Source of the DNA: an uncultured Methylococcaceae bacterium
GTDB taxonomy: Bacteria; Pseudomonadota; Gammaproteobacteria; Methylococcales; Methylomonadaceae
Length of the DNA: 5,360 nucleotides
Assembly (NCBI GenBank): GCA_903939355.1
Contig: CAJAHC010000502.1
Span: 1-5,360 of the forward strand
Direction: 5' to 3'
The notes under the pieces were generated by a model. That model had not been told where the DNA came from. It searched no databases and was given only the letters and a program-made list of their open reading frames with translations. The translations under genes and the position numbers were made by a program. How positions within the stretch are numbered: the first letter of the stretch is position 1; the number at the start of each line of letters is the position of its first letter. Positions 1-5,360 of this stretch are shown here, one piece after another.

Positions 1-2376
1 CATAAATTTGTGAGTTGCATCAAACGGTATCTCGGCAAATCTGGGGAATTGACTCTTTACCTCTTCACTGATAATTCCGCCTTTGGCAGCAAGCACCAAT
101 AATGCACTTTCCATAGGCTCGCCTAAAATCTGACCATTTTGTAACTGACTGTTATTACATAGCGTTAACGGTAATAAAAGAGTTGATAGATTATTTGGTG
201 AAATAGGAGGAAATATTTGTCCTTCCAAAGCGTAACCTTCTCCACTTACTGAGTAAGTTTGATTGTTATAAAAAACTGATCTTGCAGTCATTTGATTGAC
301 AGTTAGAGTGCCGGTCTTGTCAGTGCAGATGACGGTAGTGCAGCCTAATGTTTCCACGGCGGTTAAACGTTTAACGATGGCATGTTGATGGGCCATGCGG
401 TGCATTCCAAGCGCCAAGGTCACAGTAACGACAGCCGGGAGACCTTCTGGTATAGCTGCGACAGCCAGTGCAATAGTGGTAAATGCAGTTTGTATGAGTG
501 GTTCTCCACGCCATAGGGCGCTGATAAATAGGATCGCAATGACTGTAAGGACAATCAAAATAAGACGTTTACCAAGGCTGTCAAGTTGGATTTGGAGTGG
601 TGTGGTTCGCTCTTCTGGCTCAGAAAGAAGCTGTGCAAGTTTACCAATCTCGGTATTCATCCCTGTAGCGGTTACCAGCATTTCCGAACGTCCTCGGGTA
701 ACAACATTATTCATATAAAGCATGTTAGTTCTTTCGGCGAGGGGTGTTGAGGTTTTTTTGAGTGGTTGCGATTGTTTGATAACAGGAATTGACTCACCTG
801 TTAGTAATGATTCATCTATTTCTAGTGTATGGGCACTAATAATGCGACCATCTGCAGGTATTTTGTTGCCAGCTTCAAGAATGACGATATCGCCAGGTAC
901 AAGTTGATCTGCAAGTAGTTCAATAATATAGCCATCACGACGAACTTTGGCTTTGAGTGAGAACATTTTTTTTAGTGCAGATAACGATTTTTCAGCTTTA
1001 AATTCTTGATAAAATCCTAGTAAGGCGTTAATGACTACAACAATCAGAATAACTAGACCATCTTGTAAATCACCAATAGCAGCAGATAAAATGGCTGCAC
1101 CAATAAGCACCAAGATAAGAAAGCTTTTAAATTGGGAGAGTAATAAATTCCAGGGAGAGTGTGGTTTTTTTTCTATAAGTCGGTTAGCACCATAACAAGT
1201 CCAACGTTCCGCGGCTATCTCTTGACTCAAGCCATTGGTTTGATCAGAGGTTAAATAATTAATTGCTTCAGTCGCAGTTAAGTTATGCCAGATATGTTGA
1301 TCAGGAATATCCGAAGAACATGTCTCTCCTTGAAGTTTTATCCAAGCTTGCCAAACAGAAAGCAGGACAGCCAAAATGATGGGTCCTATAAAAAGGCCAA
1401 TCGCACCAAAGGCTTTCAGTCCTCCAAGCACGCCAAATAATACGAGAAGAAAAGGTATTCTACTGGTCCCACTAATGACCAACGGGCGAATAATATTATC
1501 TATGGTGCTGATCGCAAAGAAGCCCCACACTATAAGTCCTACACCTGGCCATAGTTGATTAGTTAAAATGAGCGCAATACCAGTGGGTAGCCAAACCAAA
1601 GTGGCCCCCATTGGTATTATGGCTAAAAGCGCAGTAATTGCACCAAAAAGAATAGGAGCCTGTATGCCGGCAACATAGTACCCAAGTCCTGCTAAGAGGC
1701 CCTGGCCAAGTGCCGCAAGGATTAGTCCGTAAACCACTGCACGAGTGGTACTGGCAGCAGCTTGTATATAGTCATGTTGATATTGACCCAGAAATTGAAC
1801 TAATCCCTGTTGTAATTGATTAATTACTTCCTTACCATCTCGAAAACAAAAAAATACTGTGACTAGAATAACGCCAAGTTTTATAATGTTATAACCGATT
1901 CCACCAATGAGTTTTGCCAATTCACCTAACCACTGCTTTGCCCAATCAGCAAACTGCAATACTAGTTCTGCACGGTCATTAGTGAGTCTATCTATCCATT
2001 CTTGTAAATAATGACCTAACCATGGTGTTTTTACTATGAAATCAGGTAATTGATAATATTTTTGAGTAAAGTTATTGGCCAGACTTTGATAGGCTGCTTG
2101 TGTTTCATCCTGTAATAGGGCAACTAGCCAATAGAAGACTATAAAAATGATCGCCGCAATAATTATTGTCATTAATGCTGCGCTCAGTGTAGCTTTGTCT
2201 TTTAGTTGAGATTTAAGCCATTGGTAAGGACGCCACATAACATAGGCTATAATAACTGCCCAGATGAGTGGGACAAAAAGTTCGTTCAATACCATAAAGG
2301 CAAGTATTATCAGGCCTAAAAAAAGAATGCCAGGAATGAGCTGTCCCATCTGCTTGTTAGGTAATAAGTTATTCAT
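1..2376 (-). CDS. AI-2E/PerM-family membrane protein fused to a P2-type cation-transporting ATPase (3' end beyond window)
   Basis: A single open frame gives 792 visible residues. Residues 1-352 have the full AI-2E/PerM (UPF0118) pattern: paired N-terminal membrane helices (about 14-46 and 66-88), a polar middle (about 90-155), a helix near 160-178, then VVYGLILAALGQGLLAG (214-230), AIIPMGATLVWLP (252-264), DNIIRPLVISG (293-303) and GLFIGPIILA (327-336). After a short linker comes the cation-ATPase N-domain (363-400, WHNL to YGANRL), two helices, the actuator motif TGES (526-529), the M4 ion-site motif PEGLP (643-647) and the phosphorylation motif CTDKTGTLT with Asp686. The text around PEGLP closely resembles SERCA, so E644 would match a Ca2+ ligand. 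ATP-driven export of Ca2+, or of Na+ or Mn2+, from the cytoplasm is the likely activity, but the M5-M6 ligands that decide the ion lie outside the window. AI-2E proteins export small molecules or, in some cases, exchange Na+ and H+; its substrate here is unknown. M1 is chosen because an in-frame stop lies upstream at 2409-2407 and M10 is the only nearby alternative. No good Shine-Dalgarno precedes it. Confidence 0.93.
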   Translation of the reverse strand, partial: MNNLLPNKQMGQLIPGILFLGLIILAFMVLNELFVPLIWAVIIAYVMWRPYQWLKSQLKDKATLSAALMTIIIAAIIFIVFYWLVALLQDETQAAYQSLANNFTQKYYQLPDFIVKTPWLGHYLQEWIDRLTNDRAELVLQFADWAKQWLGELAKLIGGIGYNIIKLGVILVTVFFCFRDGKEVINQLQQGLVQFLGQYQHDYIQAAASTTRAVVYGLILAALGQGLLAGLGYYVAGIQAPILFGAITALLAIIPMGATLVWLPTGIALILTNQLWPGVGLIVWGFFAISTIDNIIRPLVISGTSRIPFLLVLFGVLGGLKAFGAIGLFIGPIILAVLLSVWQAWIKLQGETCSSDIPDQHIWHNLTATEAINYLTSDQTNGLSQEIAAERWTCYGANRLIEKKPHSPWNLLLSQFKSFLILVLIGAAILSAAIGDLQDGLVILIVVVINALLGFYQEFKAEKSLSALKKMFSLKAKVRRDGYIIELLADQLVPGDIVILEAGNKIPADGRIISAHTLEIDESLLTGESIPVIKQSQPLKKTSTPLAERTNMLYMNNVVTRGRSEMLVTATGMNTEIGKLAQLLSEPEERTTPLQIQLDSLGKRLILIVLTVIAILFISALWRGEPLIQTAFTTIALAVAAIPEGLPAVVTVTLALGMHRMAHQHAIVKRLTAVETLGCTTVICTDKTGTLTVNQMTARSVFYNNQTYSVSGEGYALEGQIFPPISPNNLSTLLLPLTLCNNSQLQNGQILGEPMESALLVLAAKGGIISEEVKSQFPRFAEIPFDATHKFM
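1301..1331 (-). promoter_or_regulatory. Out-of-frame Shine-Dalgarno and ATG at the fusion seam (putative relic start of the ATPase)
   Basis: Reading the minus strand, AAGGAG (1331-1326) is followed after four bases by ATG (1321-1319), exactly between the last AI-2E helix and the ATPase N-domain. This ATG is not in the frame of the fused gene: it encodes six residues (MFFGYS) and stops at TGA (1303-1301). It is the strongest ribosome-binding signal seen in the window, stronger than those before the three annotated starts. Removing one base downstream of it would put the ATG in frame with the ATPase. The same removal would end the AI-2E frame at TAA (1280-1278). I infer a remnant of two formerly separate, overlapping genes. 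Chance is possible because AAGGAG also encodes part of the AI-2E tail (LQGE). Confidence 0.5.
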
Positions 2377-2565
2377 TGGGCTAGATTTGAAAAAAACATA
2401 ACACGCTTATGATTAAAGGAACCTGTAAGTTTTCAATAAAGTGTCTTTTAAAAGCAGTATTTTTAATAAATGAATGTGTATTTAAGCTTATAATGGACGT
2501 TTAAATTGCTTTTTAATAAAGTTCTGACTGGCTTTTCACATAATATATACAAATATGGTTTATAG

Positions 2566-2594
2566 ATTATAGTGCTCTAAGGAAGGATTGCAGA
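2566..2594 (-). promoter_or_regulatory. Candidate promoter for the AI-2E/ATPase fusion gene
   Basis: On the minus strand a perfect TATAAT lies at 2571-2566. About 17 bases upstream, TCTGCA (2594-2589) is only a weak match to a -35 box. Transcription would begin near 2559, giving a leader of roughly 180 bases before the ATG at 2376. The -10 is exact, but perfect matches are not rare in such AT-rich DNA, so this is tentative. Confidence 0.3.
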
Positions 2595-2610
2595 TTAATC
2601 ATAACTTAAC

Positions 2611-2632
2611 TTATTAATATATCTCTTAATAA
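2611..2632. repeat. Small inverted repeat, possible operator
   Basis: TTATTAA (2611-2617) and TTAATAA (2626-2632) are perfect 7-bp inverted arms around an 8-base spacer. The repeat lies upstream of both candidate promoters' start sites. The arms are entirely A/T, so the hairpin would be weak and a chance origin is quite likely; an operator for a dimeric regulator is the alternative. Confidence 0.2.
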
Positions 2633-2676
2633 ATATCAAGGTATTTAAAGTCATAATAAATGCAGATAAGGCACTA

Positions 2677-2704
2677 TTCAACTATGGATACTTTCTGCTA
2701 TAAA
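2677..2704 (+). promoter_or_regulatory. Candidate extended -10 promoter for apbE
   Basis: TGCTATAAA (2696-2704) has the form of an extended -10 element (TGn followed by TATAAA). A poor -35 match, TTCAAC, lies at 2677-2682, 16 bases upstream of the hexamer. The start point would fall near 2711, only about 11 bases before the apbE ATG, leaving almost no leader and no Shine-Dalgarno. Another exact TATAAT on this strand (2489-2494) lies farther upstream without a recognisable -35. Confidence 0.3.
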
Positions 2705-2721
2705 ACTCGGGTAATTTTTTT

Positions 2722-3801
2722 ATGATATTAAAGTATAAACCTAAAAGGACAGGGCCTTCGGAATACTTTAAAAAGTACTTGGCTAGTTTGTCTGGATATT
2801 ACGGTTTATTGTTGTTTGTTAGTTTACTTACAGGTTGTTCCGATCCAGCTATTCAAAAGCTTGAAGGTGCTGCGCAAGGAACGACTTACCACATCAGCTA
2901 TTGGTCTGAATTGTCGGTTAATAATAAGGATATTGAAGCCAGTATCATTAGTGAATTCAATTTTATTGATAAAACTCTTTCCAATTATAGACCTGACTCT
3001 GTTATTGAGATATTTAATAGCGTTGAAAATACTGAAAGCCAAGAAGTGGGTAAAGAGATTGTAGCGTTAGTTCGCGTAGCCCAAGTTGTTCATCAGGCAA
3101 GTAAGGGGTGTTATGATTTAACGATTAAGCCTTTATTTGAATTATGGGGTTTTCGAGGAGATAAGTTAACTATTCCTGATGACACTGCAATTATTAAAGC
3201 CTTATCCCAAATTGGTATGGGAAAGCTAGAGATAGTTGATGAAACTCATTTGGGTAAAAATCAATCGAATTTAAAAGTTGATTTGTCATCTATAGCTCAA
3301 GGCTATAGTGTAGGTCGTATTAGTGATATTTTGGAAAAAAATGGTATTAATAATTATTTGGTTGAGATCGGTGGAGAGTTAAAAACCCGAGGTCATAAAC
3401 CTGATTCAAAAGTATGGCGAATTGCAGTTGAAAGACCTTTGCCTGGGGAACAGGTTATGCAAAAAATTATTAGTATGCCGGAAGAGTTGCCCCTTTCTAT
3501 TATGACCTCAGGCACTTATCGGCATTATTTTGATGACAAAGGTCATCGTTATAGTCATATTCTTGATGCTCGCACGGGGCGACCGGTTTCTCATGACTTA
3601 GTTTCTGTCACCGTTATACATGAAAACCCAACTATTGCAGATGCTTGGTCTACTGCTTTACTTTGTTTAGGCTCCAAAGACGGTATAGCAGTTGCTAATG
3701 TAGAAAAGATTGCTGCACTTTTTATTGTTCAGCAAGACAAAGAGCTTATCGAATTTCGAAGTGATCCGTTAAGCACTTTAGATATTCTTACCATTCATTA
3801 A
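2722..3801 (+). CDS. apbE: FAD:protein FMN transferase, lipoprotein (ApbE family)
   Basis: ApbE cleaves FAD and attaches the FMN part to a threonine of target proteins, such as Na+-NQR or RNF subunits, on the outer side of the inner membrane; it needs Mg2+. The 359-residue protein has an N-terminal hydrophobic segment (about 27-37) ending in the lipobox LLTGC with Cys39, so it should be a lipid-anchored periplasmic protein. Family motifs run in order: QGTTY (52-56), IDKTLSNYRPDS (82-93), YDLTIKPLFELWGF (131-144), VDLSSIAQGYSVGRI (186-200), VEIGGEL (214-220), TSGTYRHYF (262-270), SHILDARTGRPVSH (278-291) and ADAWSTA (306-312). Asp307 and Thr311 match the conserved metal-binding positions. Length is normal. 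The ATG at 2722 is the only usable start after an in-frame stop at 2701-2703; it lacks a clear Shine-Dalgarno and gives an unusually long, basic n-region before the lipobox. No flavinylation target is visible in the window. The hpnN-like gene follows after 24 bp. Confidence 0.95.
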   Translation: MILKYKPKRTGPSEYFKKYLASLSGYYGLLLFVSLLTGCSDPAIQKLEGAAQGTTYHISYWSELSVNNKDIEASIISEFNFIDKTLSNYRPDSVIEIFNSVENTESQEVGKEIVALVRVAQVVHQASKGCYDLTIKPLFELWGFRGDKLTIPDDTAIIKALSQIGMGKLEIVDETHLGKNQSNLKVDLSSIAQGYSVGRISDILEKNGINNYLVEIGGELKTRGHKPDSKVWRIAVERPLPGEQVMQKIISMPEELPLSIMTSGTYRHYFDDKGHRYSHILDARTGRPVSHDLVSVTVIHENPTIADAWSTALLCLGSKDGIAVANVEKIAALFIVQQDKELIEFRSDPLSTLDILTIH

Positions 3802-3825
3802 TCCTTGTATAACCGGATCAAAATA

Positions 3826-5360
3826 ATGTCTTTTAAAACGCGTATTAGTAGCCTTTTTTCTTACTGCGGAAATTGGACACTTAATCACCCTTTGTTGGTC
3901 TTATTGACTGTTAGTCTATTAACTTTTTTTGCAGGCCAATATACTGTTAACAATTTGAGTATTGATACTGATACTACAGATATGGTAGCGCCTAATGCAC
4001 CTTTTCAGAAAAACTTGCGTAATTATGAAAAGGCTTTCTCTCAAGATCTGCATACAATCTTGTTGGTAATTGAATCTGATACTCCAGAACTCACTAAGGC
4101 AGCGACACAACGTTTGGGGCGCCTATTGAGTGCCGATAAAGTTAATTTTGAATCGGTTTATATTCCTAATGACAATGAGTTTTTTCATAAAAATGGTTTA
4201 CTGTATCTTGATGGCGCAGATTTACAGGGTTTATCGAACAACCTGTCTCAAGCCCAATCTTTTATAGGTCGAATTGCCCAAGAGCCAAATTTGACTGGTT
4301 TTTTCTCCATATTTGAAGATGCCTTAAATACGTCAAATAAAGATCAGGCTGTACCTATTGATCTTCCCGCGTTGATTGATAAAGTCTCACTGGCTTTGCA
4401 TAAGAGTATGAATGGCGACGATAACTTACTATCCTGGGAATCGTTAATTGCCGAAAAAAAACTAAGCGCTAATGCCATGATGGATAAGGGTTTTATTACG
4501 GTAGCGCCAAGGTTTGCTTACACACAAATTCGCCATGCAGAAAATGCAATTAATAAAATACGTAAAGCCATAGTAGATATTCAACAACCCGATGTGCCTG
4601 AAGTTAAAGTTTGGATCACGGGAGAAGTAGGTTTAGAAGATGATGAATTGGTTGGCATGAGTAATGGCACATTTAACGCCAGTATTTTCTCAATAGTGTT
4701 GGTTTTATTTATCTTATTGATTGCTTATCGATCTATTTTACTTACACTGGCCACGCTGATTTCATTGGCATTAGGAATGATTTTTTGTGGAGCTTTTGCA
4801 GCATTTTCTGTAAAAGAACTTAATTTAATTTCGGTTGCATTTGCAGTGTCCAATATTGGTTTGGGGGTTGAATACGCCATACATTTTTGTTTACGTTATC
4901 AGGATAATTTACGGCACCACGTTCACAAAGTCAGAGCAATTCATAGTACGTTAATTTCAACGAGCCCTTCGTTAATTTTATGCGCTGGTACTACTGCCAT
5001 TGGTCTTTATGCATTCGTACCCACTGATTATAAGGGTGTTTCTGAGCTAGGTTTGTTAGCGGGAACCAGCCTATTTATTTGCCTCTTGGTAACGTTAACA
5101 GTATTGCCCGCGCTCATACGATTTATTCCTTTGACTGAAAATCTTGAGCCTAAATCAACGCACCCTTTATTGGCAACTTTGGCAGAAAAAATGGCGACGT
5201 TCACGCTCCATTTTGCGAAACCAATTTCACTGTTAACTCTTCTTATAGCTATTATTTCTGTCATTCTGGTTTTTAAGGTAAAAATTGATTTTAATCCGAT
5301 TAATTTACGTGATCCCAATACGGAATCAGTTATAGCTTTTAAGAATTTGAATAAAGATCC
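3826..5360 (+). CDS. hpnN: HpnN-like hopanoid-associated RND (MMPL-family) transporter, 5' part
   Basis: Members of this family are inner-membrane RND exporters that carry hopanoids from the inner to the outer membrane, driven by proton flow. The visible 511 residues show a first membrane helix (about 21-38) and a large periplasmic domain (about 40-283). That domain opens with the typical IDTDTTDMVAPNAPFQKN stretch (46-63) and has FFHKNGLLYL (119-128). Five further helices follow (about 284-301, 304-326, 331-353, 375-397, 404-433), then helix 7 (about 465-484) and the start of the second periplasmic domain (KIDFNPINLRDPNT, 486-499). This is the usual duplicated RND layout, so a little over half of the protein is present. 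The helix-4 motif reads GLGVEYAIHF (345-354), with Glu349 where the family usually has Asp. The ATG at 3826 sits 24 bp after apbE, with only a partial GGA ribosome site (3815-3817), suggesting co-transcription. A general MMPL exporter with another lipid substrate is the alternative. Confidence 0.88.
   Translation, partial: MSFKTRISSLFSYCGNWTLNHPLLVLLTVSLLTFFAGQYTVNNLSIDTDTTDMVAPNAPFQKNLRNYEKAFSQDLHTILLVIESDTPELTKAATQRLGRLLSADKVNFESVYIPNDNEFFHKNGLLYLDGADLQGLSNNLSQAQSFIGRIAQEPNLTGFFSIFEDALNTSNKDQAVPIDLPALIDKVSLALHKSMNGDDNLLSWESLIAEKKLSANAMMDKGFITVAPRFAYTQIRHAENAINKIRKAIVDIQQPDVPEVKVWITGEVGLEDDELVGMSNGTFNASIFSIVLVLFILLIAYRSILLTLATLISLALGMIFCGAFAAFSVKELNLISVAFAVSNIGLGVEYAIHFCLRYQDNLRHHVHKVRAIHSTLISTSPSLILCAGTTAIGLYAFVPTDYKGVSELGLLAGTSLFICLLVTLTVLPALIRFIPLTENLEPKSTHPLLATLAEKMATFTLHFAKPISLLTLLIAIISVILVFKVKIDFNPINLRDPNTESVIAFKNLNKD

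Larger units (their letters stand above)
2431..2633 (+). repeat. Four scattered copies of a TTTTAATAAA-like decamer
   Basis: TTTTAATAAA occurs exactly at 2461-2470 and 2511-2520; both exact copies have one more preceding T in common. One-mismatch copies are TTTCAATAAA at 2431-2440 and TCTTAATAAA at 2624-2633. All have the same orientation. Start-to-start distances are 30, 50 and 113 bases. They could be binding sites for a regulator or nucleoid protein, or simply chance in AT-rich DNA. Confidence 0.3.
2377..2721. other. Divergent AT-rich intergenic region
   Basis: These 345 bases separate the minus-strand fusion gene from apbE on the plus strand. I see no convincing ORF, tRNA or strong hairpin terminator, and none would be expected between divergent starts. 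It should hold the promoters of both transcription units. It contains candidate -10 boxes on each strand, four TTTTAATAAA-like decamers and a 7-bp inverted repeat, listed separately. Base composition is markedly more AT-rich than the flanking genes. Confidence 0.85.

Noticed and set aside
1..1320. Annotating the P-type ATPase as a separate gene from the AI-2E gene.
   Set aside because: The frame is continuous from 2376 to 1 with no stop, and no in-frame ATG exists between the domains. The only good ATG with a ribosome site (1321) is out of frame and stops after six codons.
395..1558. Three short plus-strand ORFs (395-718, 722-907, 1376-1558) that could be small proteins.
   Set aside because: They lie antisense inside the strongly conserved transporter/ATPase coding frame, have no ribosome site or recognisable domain, and their sequences reflect the complement of that gene.
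2816..3064. Overlapping ORFs inside apbE on both strands (2816-3064 plus, 2824-3042 minus).
   Set aside because: They are shadows of the apbE frame, which carries all the family motifs in order; the shadow proteins show no domain.
3802..3825. A terminator or promoter between apbE and the hpnN-like gene.
   Set aside because: The 24-base gap has no stem-loop with a T-run and no promoter-like pair of boxes, so read-through is the simpler view.
3919..5318. Minus-strand ORFs 3919-4110 and 5028-5318 within the exporter gene.
   Set aside because: They are antisense to a well-conserved RND coding frame, with no supporting motif or ribosome site.
2722..5360. A flavinylation target for ApbE within the window.
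   Set aside because: No D-x-x-[ST]-G-A-T-like FMN attachment motif was seen in the exporter part or in the fused ATPase.
1..5360. Mobile elements, CRISPR arrays, tRNA or rRNA genes.
   Set aside because: No transposase motifs, regularly spaced repeats with spacers, or clover-leaf/rRNA signatures were found; coding sequence fills nearly all of the window.

Overview
The window reads as chromosomal DNA of an AT-rich, hopanoid-producing Gram-negative bacterium. The evidence is a lipobox-bearing ApbE lipoprotein, an HpnN-type RND/MMPL transporter (the family that moves hopanoids to the outer membrane), and low-GC codon use throughout. A gammaproteobacterium, for example of the Methylococcales or Legionella type, would fit. 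That placement is inference from protein style, not proof.

Layout. On the minus strand, one uninterrupted reading frame runs from an ATG at 2376 off the left edge at position 1 (792 codons visible). Residues 1-352 are a complete AI-2E/PerM-family membrane protein. Residues from about 363 on are a P2-type cation ATPase (cation-ATPase N-domain, TGES, PEGLP, DKTGTLT), cut by the window edge in its nucleotide-binding domain. The two normally separate proteins are joined by about 10 residues with no stop and no in-frame start between them. At the joint sits a Shine-Dalgarno-plus-ATG in the wrong frame, which looks like the remnant of a once separate ATPase start.

Positions 2377-2721 form a divergent, very AT-rich intergenic region with candidate promoters in both directions, a repeated TTTTAATAAA-like decamer and a small inverted repeat. 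On the plus strand, apbE (2722-3801, FAD:protein FMN transferase lipoprotein) is followed 24 bp later by the 5' part of an hpnN-like gene (3826 to the right edge, 511 complete codons). These two probably form one transcription unit.

How they could work together. All the proteins are envelope or membrane proteins: an ion pump fused to a putative transporter or channel, a periplasmic flavin-attaching enzyme, and a lipid exporter. A direct functional link between the divergent halves is not shown by the sequence. The most unusual item is the AI-2E/P-type ATPase fusion and the start-site relic at its seam.
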